Shown here piece by piece: positions 10,901 to 21,046 of a stretch of 64,000 nt of DNA (its first letter is position 1; every line of letters starts with the position of its first letter). The notes beneath the pieces were generated by a model. That model was not told where the DNA came from and searched no databases. It saw nothing but the letters and a program-made list of their open reading frames with translations. The DNA is taken from assembly GCA_963839645.1 (NCBI GenBank), contig CAWIVZ010000002.1, forward strand, positions 248,001 to 312,000, read 5' to 3'. Position numbers and translations under genes: made by a program. This DNA is from PALSA-911 sp963839645 (GTDB lineage Bacteria; Pseudomonadota; Alphaproteobacteria; Acetobacterales; Acetobacteraceae).

Positions 10901-12694
10901 ATCGTCGCGGTGGTCGAGGCGCTGGCGCCGATCGTCGACCCGAGGGTGAGCGAGCCCGGAGCCGGTCGCTTTGACGTGTTGAAACTATAGCCCGACGCCA
11001 GGGTCACCGCCGCCGCGGTAACCGTCATGCCACGGTCGATCGACAGGTTGTTGCCGGCCTGCAGGGTCAGCGTGTTCGTGCCCAGGTTGATCGCATTCGG
11101 CTGGCCGGCGGTGTACACAACCGACAGATCATGCGCCGCCTGCAGCACCACGTTCGCCGTGGAGGCGTTCAGGATCGCGAGGTCGAGCCAGGCCGTGCCG
11201 CCCCGGCCCGACGGCGGGGCGGTGGAGAGCAACTTGGAGGTGCCGCCGACCGGCGCGGGAAGCGAGATCGGCAGCGCGCCGCCTGGCAGGCTGTTACTGA
11301 GCACCAGATCGTAGGGATCGATCAGCAGGGTTCCGGCCCGGCCGGCGGGCGCGGCGAGGTCGGCGGTGCCGGTCAACGAGAAGCCCGACGCGCCGGACAC
11401 TTCCGCGAAGCCGCCATTGCCGCCCGGCCCGGCGCCTTTGGCGCTGATCGCGCCGGCCATCTCGGTGGATTGCGTGCTCAGCACCGTCACCCGGCCGCCA
11501 TCGCCACGTACGGTGGCGTCGGCGGCGATCCTGGCGCCGGCTTCGATCTTCGTCTTCGCGGCTGTCAGCTTTGGCGTCACGCTCGCGCCGCCCTTGGTGC
11601 GAGCCAGGGTGGTACCGACGGCAACCACCCCGCCGCCGTCCTGGCCGGAGGCGTCGATGCGCGCGGCGGCGCCGACCGTCACCGCGCCGGTTGCGTTCAC
11701 CGCCACCTGGCCGCCTTTGGTGCCGGGGGCCTTGCCGGCCACCGAGATCACGCCCGTCCACCCGCACATCGCCGCCGCGACCCTGCACCACCACGGTACC
11801 GGTATGCTCGCCGATGCTGTCGGCCTGGATCGTGCCGCCGGCGGAAACCAGCGTCTGCACGATGCCGTCCACCGCCTTGGCGGTCAGCAGCACCTTGCCG
11901 CCATCGGCGATGATGGTGCCGGTATTGGTGACGAGGGCGGTGACCGGCTTGCCGTCCGGCCCAACCGGCACCTGATGCACCTGCTGGGTGACGTCGATCG
12001 AAAGCAGCCCATCGCCGTAGAGGTCGACCGTGTGCTTCTCCGCCCCCGCCAGCACCACCTTACCCAGCTTGGCCTGGATGACGCCCCTATTGGCGACGGA
12101 CGGGGCGACCAGCGCGGCCAGACCGCCCTCGGCAACGGTAAGCGTGCCGTCGTTGACGATCTGGGCGCCGGGCTTCGGCGCCTGGTCCATGACCATCCTG
12201 CCGCCGGCGATGAATTTCCGGGTGTTTTCCGGGCTCATGCCGGAGGCGGTGACGACGAGGCCGGCCGCATTCACCTGCGAGCCCCGGCTGAAAGCCACGC
12301 CGGACTGGTTCATCAGCACGATCTGGCCGTTGGCCGATATTTTGCCGGCGATCTGCGACGGATCGGGACCGACCACCCGGTTCAGCGTGACGGATTGGGC
12401 CGATGGTTGCTTGAAGGTGACGGTGTGCTGTGCGCCGACATCGAAGCTCTGCCAGTTCACCGCGCCACGCTGGCTGCCCTGGGTGACGGTAGTGTTCTGC
12501 GGGTTCGGATTGGCGATGCTGACCTGGCCGCCGACCACGATCCCGCCCTGCGGGCCGGCGTTCGGCGCGGGCGGGGCGGCGGCTGCCGTGCACACGCCGC
12601 CGGGAGCCGCCAGCACCATGAGGATGGTCGCCTGCAGGGCCGTGGTGCGCAACAGCGAGCGCCGGTCGCGGCGAACCCAGCCGACCACGCGCAC
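4937..12694 (-). pseudogene. TpsA-type filamentous-haemagglutinin-family exoprotein, frame broken at many points
   Basis: One gene cut into many overlapping frames; start and stop are exactly 7758 bases apart (2586 codons), so the indels cancel overall. The N-terminus (ATG 12694) has a basic leader and hydrophobic signal peptide ending near TAAAA. It is followed by a two-partner-secretion domain: IANPNPQNTTVTQGSQRGAV, VTLNRVVG, IAGKISANGQIVLMNQSGV, then a beta-helix. One extra base in a GGG run near 11770 breaks the frame (RVDG to VISVAG). Then come 13 near-identical units of 126 residues (5851-10692), a Pro/Thr-rich stretch (VTPLTPGPTVTPAVP) and an acidic C-terminus. The product should be exported by the TpsB encoded just upstream and fold as a long surface beta-helix. 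Whether the frameshifts are real is doubtful (see findings). Family assignment is firm; function (adhesion, contact or competition) is not known. Confidence 0.9.
5851..10692 (-). repeat. 13-copy tandem repeat, nominal 378 bp (126 aa), inside tpsA
   Basis: An identical 10-mer anchor (aatgtcgatc on the plus strand) occurs at 5891, 6273, 6650, 7028, 7406, 7783, 8162, 8539, 8917, 9294, 9673, 10052 and 10432. The spacings are 382, 377, 378, 378, 377, 379, 377, 378, 377, 379, 379 and 380. The nominal unit is 378 bases = 126 codons; most copies are nearly identical at the DNA level. Each unit encodes a Gly/Ser/Thr/Ala-rich beta-helix segment containing SLSGGTVDLTAGGAI, GGNHIADLGSFATATGF, LKDGQALRVTGAVTDG and TVAAGGSVVAPSVSL. 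Copies differ mainly at two short sites (after GAVTDG and after ETGSL). Non-multiple-of-three spacings mark the frame breaks. Confidence 0.97.
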
Positions 12695-12959
12695 GCCCCG
12701 CGGGCGCCCCCGCCGGCTTTCCGCTCAGCGATCATTCGGCCCGGCCAGGAACCGCGCGCGCCGAAAATCGATGCTCCAGTGTCCCTGCCGTCGAATGGGT
12801 CACGATCGTTCTGTCCTTGGCGGTACGGCGCCCGCCGGCTGCCGGTAAGCGGTTTGCAAGAGTTACCAGCATCCTAACTAAACCGTGACACGTTGCGTAT
12901 GACTTTTTTGTAAGTGGGTCATTATCGTGCCTAAGGACATATTATTAATCGGCCACGGG

Positions 12960-14700
12960 TTAGAAGCGAGCCAGGACGCCCCAATAGAACACCCCTGCGT
13001 TCAGCGCCGATATTCCCGCGCCGGTTCCGTTCGGATAGCGGTTCATGCGGTAGGCGCCTTCCAGATCGAGCTCGACATCCTGGGTCAGGAACAGCCGCGC
13101 GCCGACGCCGAAGGATCGGAGGATCGTGTTGGCATCGCTGTTGCGGCTCTGCCAGGTCTCGCCCCAGTCATAGAACGCATAGAACTGGGCGGTGGGCTGC
13201 GCCGACACCAGGTTGAACGTCGGGATCGGCGTGTTCAGCTGTAGTTCCACCGTGGCCGCCAGCGCGCTGTCGCCGGTCACCTGGCCCCAGTAATAGCCGC
13301 GATTGAAATGCGGGCCGCCGAGATAGAACTCCTCGACGGGCGGCAGTACGTCGCCGCTGTATTGGCCGCCGGCCGACAGTTGCAGGGCGAGGCTGCTGTC
13401 CTCGCCGAGGTTCAGCAGCGACTGGTTGCGGCCGATCTCGCCGTTGACCTTGGTGAAATTGACCCGTTCCCCCAACCGTGAGGCCAGAAGGTTGCTGTTC
13501 GACGAGGCGCCCAGGCCATTCAGCCCCTGGGAAAACCGCACATTGGCGGTGTTGGTCGCGCCCAGATCGGGATCGAGCAGGGTGTCGAGCCGGGCGTAGT
13601 CGCCGCCGGCGCGCAGAATGCGCAATTGCTCGCTGCTGTTGCGGGTGACCGGGCCGTTGGGGGTTTCCTGGACATTGGTCTCGGAGTCGATGGCATCCAT
13701 GCTGGCGAAGACATTCAAGGAATGTTGGCGAACACGGACCAGCGGGTAGGCGACCTGGAGGCCATAGATGCTGCTGATGCCCTCGTAGCCGATCTGGCGC
13801 AGGAAGCCCTGACGGAACCGAATGCCCTGCCCCGCCGTAGAGTTTGGCCTTCAGCCCGGAGCCGCCGAGATAGAATTCGGTAAAGCCCTGTCCGAATATC
13901 TGGGTGTTGTTGAAGGCGCTGTACAGCGAAAGCTCGGTCCGCTCGCCATACTCGGTGAACGAGTTGAAATCCAGCACCGCCAGGCCCTGTTCCGGGCCGG
14001 TCTGCGGAAAGGCACGGTTATCCGCGGTGACCAATCCCGAGAACCGCTTGCGGGAGACCTTCGCCACCAGCGTCAGTGCGCCCGGCTCCTCGGTCGACGG
14101 CGACAGGGTGGAGCGGAGCGTGACGCCTGGCACGTCGGCGGCCAGCAGCAGCCAGCGCTCCAGCGTGGCGGTGTCGATTGGCCGCTGTTCGGTCAGGTGG
14201 TTGAGAAAGCGCAGCACCTGCGTGCCGGCGGGGCCGATATCCCCCTCCAGCTTGACGTTGGCGATCCGGCCCTCGATGACGACGAAGCGCAGCGCCCCGC
14301 CCGAGATGATGACGTTGACGACAGTGTAGACATACCCGTCATGGCGATAGAGATCGACGATGCCGGCACGCGCGGCCTCGATGCGGCCCTGCGGGACCGC
14401 CGCGCCGGTCAGCCCGGCGGTGAATTTGGCGATCTCCTCGGGCGGGTAGGCGGTGACGCCCTCGACCGAAATGGCGGTGACGTCGTGCAGGATCCCCGCC
14501 CCTTCCGTCGAGCGAGGTACGGGCGCGGGCGGCGGCAGGCCGGGGGCAACGCCGGGGGCCGGGCGGGGCATCATCTGCGGGATGGGCGAGGACAGGCCCG
14601 GCAAGGCGACCTGCGCGATCGCGGACGTGCCAAGCACCGGCCCGACCGACAGGGCGCCAACGGTCAGCGCAGCCCGCATCGCGGCGGATCGATTTGGCAT
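12960..14700 (-). pseudogene. TpsB/ShlB-FhaC family outer-membrane transporter, one frameshift
   Basis: The start is ATG 14700 (MPNRSAAMRAALTVGALSVG...AIAQ), a good signal peptide; a GTG 39 bases upstream is the alternative. After a Pro-rich linker come POTRA domains (about residues 60-210: AISVEGVTAYPPEEIAKFTAG, VVIEGRIANVKLEGDIG) and then a 16-strand-type barrel (YGERTELSLYSAFNNTQIFG ... PHFNRGYYWGQVTGDSALAA ... GVFYWGVLARF). The frame is lost at a CCCC run near 13830-13833. Removing one base restores YGGQGIRFRQGFLRQIGYEG and joins both halves into about 580 residues, normal for FhaC/ShlB proteins. This is the cognate exporter of the TpsA encoded 265 bases downstream on the same strand. The single homopolymer indel suggests a sequence error. 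Confidence 0.9.
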
Positions 14701-14949
14701 TGACGGAGTCAAAAGCCTCGCATTCCTCAACGCTCGCACGCAAAATGTCTCATTCGGTCAATCCGATACCGGTCAGTCATATCATTAATACGGATCGGCG
14801 CTAATTCTATCTGCCTGAGAAGCTGCCGGGTTTTGCCGACGGCGCGGCGTTACCACATAGTATGCCGCCTATGCCGCTCGTGCAGGCTTTCGGCTATGAA
14901 GACCACGAGTGGGCAGTGACGATTTGGACGCAACAGACGGGAAAGCACG

Positions 14950-15468
14950 ATGCGCCGTAATCAGACAGATATGGTTCTCGCGGGAATGGTTTTGTCCTGT
15001 GTCGCGTGGCAGGTCTTGGCGGGGGGCAGCTTCATCCCCGCCGCGGCGGCCCAGGTTGCGGGAACCCAGGATGCCGTAACATTGAGCCAATCGGACACTG
15101 GCCGCACCGGCTCTCAGCCGTCATCCGACCGGGCCAGCAATATCGCAGGCGCAGCGGCGGCACCGGAGGTCGCGCCCTCGCTGCCGGTGCCGAATGTCGG
15201 CCCCAACGCCAGTGCGCAGGACTGGCTGAACGCCGCCCGCGCCGCGCTCGCCTTGGGGCAGACGGGGAAGGCGCAGGAGGCGATGGAACGGGCGCAGACC
15301 CGGCTGCTGGATCGCTCCGTGCCGCTGTTCCAGACCCGCCAGCTCAGCACCCACCCGGCGATCCCGCTGATCTCCGAGGCGTTGAGGGCGCTCGGCGCCG
15401 GGGACCGGGAGGGCGCGATGCGCTATCTGGATCAGGCCCTGCCGCTGGCGACGCCCGGGAAGGATTAG
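14950..15468 (+). CDS. Small exported Ala/Pro-rich protein, hypothetical
   Basis: 172 residues. Residues 1-35 form a signal peptide (basic MRRNQ, hydrophobic core, ending AAAAQ). A Ser/Thr/Gly/Ala-rich region follows, then residues about 85-165 with two TPR-like helical pairs (WLNAARAALALGQTGKAQEA; LISEALRALGAGDREGAMRY). It is divergent from tpsB across about 250 bases, so it may share a control region with the TPS-CHAT-kinase cassette. No family is recognised. The ATG at 14950 is the only start that keeps the leader. Its stop is 18 bases from the end of the convergent ketopantoate-reductase-like gene. Confidence 0.75.
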   Translation: MRRNQTDMVLAGMVLSCVAWQVLAGGSFIPAAAAQVAGTQDAVTLSQSDTGRTGSQPSSDRASNIAGAAAAPEVAPSLPVPNVGPNASAQDWLNAARAALALGQTGKAQEAMERAQTRLLDRSVPLFQTRQLSTHPAIPLISEALRALGAGDREGAMRYLDQALPLATPGKD

Positions 15469-15486
15469 GCCTTAAGGGATTAGGCC

Positions 15487-16463
15487 CTAATAGAGCTGGG
15501 CCTGCCGGGCGCGCTCGCGCAGCAGCGCCAGCACCGTGCGGCAGATCGGCATCTGCTGGTTCACCACCTCGCCGAGTTCCACCACGGCGCCGAGCAGCGC
15601 GTCGATCTCCATCGGCCGGCCGCGCTCGAGGTCCTGCAGCATCGAGGTCTTGTGCTCGCCGACCTCGGCCGCGCCGTCGATGCGCTTTTCGACATCGATG
15701 GCGAAGCGCACGCCCAGCGCCTCGGCGACGGCCTTCGCCTCCAGCATCATGGCCCGGGCGGCTTCGCGCAGGTCCGGCCGGCCGGCCAGGCGATCCAGCG
15801 TGGACAGCGTCAGCGCCGATAGCGGGTTGAAGGCCAGATTGCCCCACAGCTTCACCCAGATTTCATCGCGGATGTTCGGCCGCACCGGCGCCTTCAGCCC
15901 GGCGGCGATCATCGCTCTGGACAGCGCCTCCACGCGCGCGCTGCGGCTGCCGTCCGGCTCGCCCAGGGTGAAGCGGTCGCCATAGGTGTGCTCGATCACC
16001 CCCGGCTCGATCACTTCGGCCGCCGGATAGACCACGCAGCCGATGGCCTGCGACGGCGGCAGGATGTCCCACAGCTTGCCGCCGGGATCGACGCTTTCCA
16101 CCCGCCGGTCGCGCCATGGGCCGTCCAGGCCATAGAAATACCAGTAGGGAACGCCGTTGATGCCGGTCACCAGCGCGGTTTCCGGACCCATCATCTTCGC
16201 GATATCCGGCGCCGCCGACGGCAGCGAATGCGCCTTCAGCGTCACGATCACGTAGTCCTGCACGCCCGGCTTCCGCCGCGTCCGCGATGCAGCGCGGGCG
16301 AACCACAACGGTTTCCTCGCCGGATTTCAGCGTCACGCCATTCGCCTGCATCGCCGCCAGATGCGGTCCGCGCGCGATGAACGTCACATCGGCGCCCGCC
16401 GGCGGCCAGCTTCACGCCGAGCAGGCCGCCGATCGCGCCCGCGCCGAAGATGGCGATCTTCAT
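15487..16463 (-). pseudogene. 2-dehydropantoate 2-reductase (ApbA/PanE) family, two frameshifts
   Basis: Three fragments join into about 325 residues. ATG 16463 opens with the NADP-binding Rossmann motif FGAGAIGGLLG (residues 5-15). A shift near 16395 restores VTFIARGPHLAAMQANG, and a second near 16270 restores GVQDYVIVTLKAHSLP. The C-terminal helical domain (RDEIWVKLWGNLAFNPLSAL, the conserved Lys-Asn region, and TSMLQDLERGRPMEIDALLG) is intact. The family reduces ketopantoate or similar 2-keto acids with NADPH. The gene lies 10 bases downstream of the acyl-CoA-synthetase-like gene, so a role outside pantothenate synthesis is possible. Both indels are in GC-rich runs, so the gene may be functional. 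Confidence 0.85.
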
Positions 16464-16473
16464 CGCCGGGTGC

Positions 16474-18022
16474 CTACGAGGTCAGGCCGAGCTTCTCGGC
16501 CAGCCCGATGCGCTGCAGCTTGCCGGTCGCGCCCTTGGGGATTTCCTGCAGGAAGACGATCTTGCGCGGCACCTTGAAGGCCGCGAGACGCGCGTTCCGG
16601 CAAAGTCGCGCAGTTCATGGTCGGTCGCCGCCTGGCCCTCGCGCAGCACCACGGCGCAGGCGACCTCCTCGCCCAGTTTGTCGTGCGGCATGGCGAAGGT
16701 CAGCGCCTGCGCCACCGCCGGATGATCCATCAGCACGGTATCGACCTCGATCGGGCTGATCTTCTCGCCGCCGCGATTGATCAGTTCCTTCAGCCGCCCG
16801 GTCAGGCGCAGATAGCCGTGTTCGTCCAGGAAGCCCTGGTCGCCGGTGCGGAACCAGCCGTTGGTGAAGGCCGTGGCGTTGGCGTCGGGGTTGTTCTCAT
16901 AGCCGGCGGTCACGTTGCGGCCGCGGATCACGATCTCGCCAAGCTCGCCCGGCTTCAGGATGTTGCCCTCGTCATCCATGATCGCGATTTCCGGTCCGGC
17001 CGCGATGCCGACCGACCCGGCGAAATGCGGCCGCGGCGGCAGCGGGTTGGACGCCATCTGATGCGCCGCCTCGGTCATGCCGTAGGACTCGATCACCGGC
17101 ACGCCGAACGCCGTCTCCAGCGCCTCCATCACCTGCGGCGGCAGCGACGCGGAGGACGAGCGGATGAACCGCAGCCGTCCGCGCGCGATGATCTCCCTGT
17201 TGCGCGCCGCCAGCCCCAGGATCGCCTGGTGCATGGTCGGCACCGCGGTGTACCAGGTCGGCTTCACCTCCTCGAACTAGGCGAAGAAGCGGAAGGCGTT
17301 GAAGCCCGGCGTGCAAGACACCGCCCCGCCCGCCGCGATGCGACGAAAGCGTGGCCGCGATCAGGCCGTGGATGTGGAACAGCGGCATGATGTTCAGGCA
17401 GACATCGTCCGGCGTCAGCGCCAGGCACTCGCCGATGTGATAGGCCGACGCCGTCACGTTGATATGGCGCAGCGGCACGATCTTCGGCCGCGAGGTGGTG
17501 CCGGAGGTATGCAGCACCAGCGCCACGTCCTGCGCCTGCGCCGCGCCCGGCAGCGCCGGGGTGCCGGACAGCGCCGCCATCGGGCTGAGGGTGAAATGCC
17601 CGGCCGGCCCCGACGGGATCAGCTCGATCACCGGAATTCCCCGCGCCTCGGCCACCGCGCGGGCCGGGCGTCTCCATGCCCTGCTGCACCACCAGCGCCT
17701 TCGCGTTCAGGTCCGACAGGTAGAAATCGAATTCCTCCGCCTTGTAGGCGGGGTTCAGCGGCGCCGTGGTGGCGCCGCAGGCGATCGCGAGGAAGCCCGA
17801 CGCCATTTCCGGCCCGTTCGGCAGCACCATCGCCACCCGGTCGCCGCGGCCGATCCCGAACCCGTTCAGATCGGCGATGGTCCGGCCCGCCAGCGCCCGC
17901 AGCCCGGCATGGGTCATCGGTTCGCGCGCCACATCGCCGGCCTTCGGCGCGCCGATCGCCACCGCGGCATCGGCGCCGCGAGCCAACAATGCCAGAACCG
18001 TATCGGCGGGGTAATGGGTCAA
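16474..18022 (-). pseudogene. AMP-dependent acyl-CoA synthetase, oxalate-CoA ligase (AAE3)-like, broken
   Basis: Assembled over three frameshifts (near 17675, 17345 and 16600) and one in-frame TAG (17280, where FFA-W-FEEVK is expected). A TTG at 18022 with GGAG six bases upstream gives a start matching the family's length (about 515 residues); an upstream ATG (18094) is possible. Motifs: HTSGTTSRPKIVPL (P-loop), LFHIHGLIAATLSS, SSSASLPP, ESYGMTEAAHQMASNPLPP, WFRTGDQGF, GRLKELINRGGEKISP and the terminal PKGATGKLQR catalytic lysine. The combination of SGTTSRPK and MASNPLPP is typical of peroxisomal-type oxalyl-CoA synthetases; substrate assignment remains inference. It lies upstream of the ketopantoate-reductase-like gene. 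Confidence 0.85.
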
Positions 18023-18142
18023 GCCTGTCTCCAGCACAAGAGGAATACCGGTCCTGCAAAAGCACGAAGCCCCCGGAGTGGCAAGCGCCGGCACAAAGGC
18101 AGCGGCACGACGCCCGCCCGCCGCACCGGGTAAACTCGCGCC

Positions 18143-18823
18143 ATGCCCGAGTCCCGCACCCGCACCGAAACCGCCCTCTATCCCGCCGTGAAGTCCTTCC
18201 TGGAGGCGCAGGGCTTCGAGGTGAAGGGCGAAATCCGCGGCTGCGACATCGTGGCGGTGCGCGGCGCCGAGCCCCCCATCCTGGTGATCGCCGAGCTAAA
18301 GCTCGGCTTCAATCTGCAACTGGTGCTGCAGGCCACCGACCGGCTGCGCACCGCCGACGCCGTCTGGCTCGCCGTCCCCGCCACACGAAAAGGCAACGAC
18401 CGCGACCGCCGCGCCCACCGCCTCTGCCGCCTGCTCGGCCTCGGCCTGCTCGCCATCACCGCCACCGGCCGCGTGGAAATCCTGTCCGAGCCCGAGCCCT
18501 ACCGCCCCCGCCCCAACCTGCCCGAACGCCGCCGCATCCTGCGCGAACACGCTACCCGCCGCGGCGACCCCAGCCAGGGCGGCATCACCCGCCAGAAGAT
18601 CATGACCGCCTACCGCCAGATCGCGCTGGACTGCGCCGCCGCCCTGCAACCCGGCCCGCTGCCCCTGAAAACCCTGCGCGCCCGGATCCCCGACGCCGGC
18701 ACCATCGTGCAGCGCAACGTCTATGGCTGGTTCGACCGCCCGGCCCGCGGTATCTACCGCCTGACCGAAGCCGGCGAGGCTGCCCTGCGGCAATGGCCGC
18801 CCAACCCCGGCCCGACCTGCTAA
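18143..18823 (+). CDS. DUF2161 family protein (PD-(D/E)XK-like fold)
   Basis: 226 residues. Resembles DUF2161/COG5482 proteins of alphaproteobacteria. The N-terminal half carries a nuclease-like pattern: ETALYPAVKSFLEAQGFEVK, then CDIVAV (Asp) and VIAELKL (Glu-x-Lys), consistent with a PD-(D/E)XK core. The C-terminal half is basic, with a winged-helix-like stretch (LPLKTLRARIPDAGTIVQRN ... GIYRLTEAGEAALR). Catalysis and substrate are unknown; annotations as phosphodiesterase exist for the family without clear support. It is divergent from the acyl-CoA synthetase and 31 bases upstream of the OYE gene on the same strand. Confidence 0.85.
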   Translation: MPESRTRTETALYPAVKSFLEAQGFEVKGEIRGCDIVAVRGAEPPILVIAELKLGFNLQLVLQATDRLRTADAVWLAVPATRKGNDRDRRAHRLCRLLGLGLLAITATGRVEILSEPEPYRPRPNLPERRRILREHATRRGDPSQGGITRQKIMTAYRQIALDCAAALQPGPLPLKTLRARIPDAGTIVQRNVYGWFDRPARGIYRLTEAGEAALRQWPPNPGPTC

Positions 18824-18854
18824 ATACAGCCCACCCAAACCCGCGAGCCCGAAG

Positions 18855-19997
18855 ATGCCCGACCTGTTCAGCCCCTTCACCCTGAAGGGCGTCACCCTGC
18901 GCAACCGCATCGCCATGTCGCCCATGACGATGTACCGCTCAACCGACGGCCGCATGAGCGATTTCCATGTCATGCTGATGGGCTCGCGCGCCGCCGGCGG
19001 CTTCGGCCTGGTGTTCCCCGAACAGATCGCCATCACCCCGGACGGGCGCACCGGCACCAGCTGCGCCGGCATCTACGACGACAGCCAGATCGAGGGCCTC
19101 GCCCGCGTCACCGCCATCATCAAGGACATGGGTGCCGTCCCCGCCATCCAGCTCGGCCATACCGGCCGCAAGGGCAGCGAGAAGAAGCCCTGGCAAGGCA
19201 AGACCCAGCTGCCGCCCGACCACCCGGACGGCTGGCAGGTCCGCGCCCCCTCCGCCATTCCCTATGGCGGGCGGTATACCTATCCCGTCCACGCCCTGAC
19301 CGTCGCGGAGATCCACGACCTTCATCGCGCCTACGCCGATGCCGCCAAACGCGCTTTGCAAGCCGGCTTCGAATGGCTGGAGATGCATTTCGCCCACGGC
19401 TACCTCGGCGCCAGCTTCTTCTCCCCGATCGCCAACCAGCGCACCGACGCATACGGCGGCAGCCTGGACAACCGCCTGCGCTTCCACCGCGAGGCGATGG
19501 ACGCCGTCCGCGCCGTCTGGCCCGAGCGCCTGCCGCTGACGATGCGTCTGGGTTCGGACGACTTCAACGAACACGGCGTGCAGTTCGACGACGCCGTCCA
19601 CGCCGTCGGCGTCCTGAAAGGCCACGGCCTCGACCTCGCCGACCTCAGCCTGGGCATGAACACCGACGACATGAAGGACGTCCCGTTCAACCAGGTCGCC
19701 TTCATGGTGGAGCGCGCCAACCGCGTCCGCCGCGAGATCGGCATCCCCGTCGCCGTCAGCTGGAACCTCGGCCTGCCCGCCGTGGCCGACCGCGTCATCC
19801 GTCAGGAACAGATCGACCTGGTGTTCCTCGGCCGCCCGGCCCTGTCGAACCCCCACTGGCCCGTCTGGGCCGCGCGGGAACTCGCGCACAACGACCCGTT
19901 CTCGCTTATCCCCGAGGACTGGTCCTGGTGGCTACGCAGCCGCCCTGGTCCGGAAGGTTCTTTGGGCTGGCCTGCCGCTGCACAACCGCCGGGATAG
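18855..19997 (+). CDS. NADH:flavin oxidoreductase, Old Yellow Enzyme family (YqjM-like)
   Basis: 380 residues, a TIM-barrel FMN enzyme. It starts with the canonical LFSPFTLKGVTLRNRIAMSP. Further motifs are QLGHTGRKGS (FMN/substrate contacts, thermophilic-like OYE class), WLEMHFAHGYLGASFFSP with the paired active-site residues, RTDAYGGSLDNRLRF, and the phosphate-binding region VFLGRPALSNPHWP. The family reduces activated C=C bonds of enals, enones and nitro compounds; the physiological substrate cannot be read from sequence. It shares strand and a 31-base gap with the DUF2161 gene. The frame is intact; the C-terminal 20 residues are Pro/Gly rich. Confidence 0.93.
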   Translation: MPDLFSPFTLKGVTLRNRIAMSPMTMYRSTDGRMSDFHVMLMGSRAAGGFGLVFPEQIAITPDGRTGTSCAGIYDDSQIEGLARVTAIIKDMGAVPAIQLGHTGRKGSEKKPWQGKTQLPPDHPDGWQVRAPSAIPYGGRYTYPVHALTVAEIHDLHRAYADAAKRALQAGFEWLEMHFAHGYLGASFFSPIANQRTDAYGGSLDNRLRFHREAMDAVRAVWPERLPLTMRLGSDDFNEHGVQFDDAVHAVGVLKGHGLDLADLSLGMNTDDMKDVPFNQVAFMVERANRVRREIGIPVAVSWNLGLPAVADRVIRQEQIDLVFLGRPALSNPHWPVWAARELAHNDPFSLIPEDWSWWLRSRPGPEGSLGWPAAAQPPG

Positions 19998-20142
19998 GAC
20001 CCGAACACCGGCGATTGAGATCGGCTCATTACTGAATGCTACGAATTCGGGCGTCGTGGAACGGATGCAATCCACCAGCGCATGCACATGCCATGGACCA
20101 TCCGGCCCCCCCTATCCACGGGACGAGCGAGAGACGGGGACG

Positions 20143-20173
20143 AAAAAGGGGCAGCACGTCTCCGTGCCGCCCC
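20143..20173 (-). terminator. Rho-independent terminator of the PEP-CTERM gene
   Basis: On the plus strand a run of five A (20143-20147) precedes a 10-base inverted repeat, 20148-20157 with 20164-20173 (one mismatch, six-base loop). Read on the minus strand this is a GC stem followed immediately by five U, about 25 bases after the PEP-CTERM gene stop. Confidence 0.8.
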
Positions 20174-20199
20174 AGGTAACATAGGGAACTACCCGCCGG

Positions 20200-21046
20200 T
20201 CACACGACCTTGCGGCGACGCAGAAGGCCAAGGGCAGCAAGTCCAACTCCCAGCAACCCGAATGACATCGGCTCCGGGGTATCGCACGGGGGCTGACCTG
20301 GCCCGCCGCAGGTGTCGGGACGTGAAGCATAGTCGATGGACAGATCTTCGATCAGGAAGCTGCCTGCGGTGGATGTCAGGTTGATGGTGCTTTTCAGCAG
20401 CCCGGTTACGCCATCATAGACGCCGATCGAACTGGAAAAGATGTTGGAAACCAGAAAGTCCGTGCCATCGAAGGCGATCCCGGTCGCGCTGCTAGGGGCC
20501 GTGATGAACGCCGGGGTGAGTACATTTCCGTTGAGATCGTAGATATCGTAGACCCCACAGGCATCGCATCGGTTGCCGATGAGCTTGCCGTTGAAATACT
20601 CAAGGCCGTCCATGTAATACTGGGCATTGGCCAAATTTATGGTAGCGACATTGGCACCAGTGGTCGGATCTATTTTAAAGGCCTGATTGGTCCCACTGTA
20701 GTCGGCGGTCCAGAAATATGTCCCATCATAGGCAATCGTGGACATGCTTGCATTTGTTGTCAGGATCGACCCAAGCGGCGCGCCGGTCGTTCGGTCCATC
20801 TTGTAAATATGCGGATCACTCACGATCGTGTAGTACAGGTCGTTCCCGACCGTGACCACACCCCGTCCGTTGCCGTTTGGCGTCGGAACGATCCGTTGAT
20901 ATTCCACGCCGGTGGTCGAGTTCGATGTAGTGAATCGGGTTCGATCCACTCGCCGCCGAGTTTCCGTAAATCGTGTACGCGTCGGCCGCACCTGCCGTCG
21001 CCAACAAAAGTCCGGCGCCCATCAGGCTACTCAACAGGGTCTTCAT
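20200..21046 (-). pseudogene. PEP-CTERM sorting-domain protein, one frameshift
   Basis: ATG 21046 with GGAG nine bases upstream starts a signal peptide (MKTLLSSLMGAGLLLATAG...ADA) and the mature start YTIYGNSAASGSNPIHYIEL. A one-base slip near 20920 shifts to the frame STTGVEYQRIVPTPNG, which runs to the end (about 280 residues in all). The body is a repetitive beta-rich domain (GVVTVGNDLYYTI, STIAYDGTYFW, MDGLEYFNGKL, GIAFDGTDFLVSN), propeller-like. The C-terminus is a textbook PEP-CTERM signal: DTPEPMSFG, a hydrophobic span, and LLRRRKVV. Such proteins are processed by an exosortase and placed at the surface or in the exopolysaccharide matrix. No exosortase gene is in this window. Confidence 0.88.

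Noticed and set aside
15440..15500. Duplicated gattaggcc(t/c)taa between convergent stops as a terminator
   Set aside because: The stem is at most five pairs with an imperfect loop; not strong enough to annotate.
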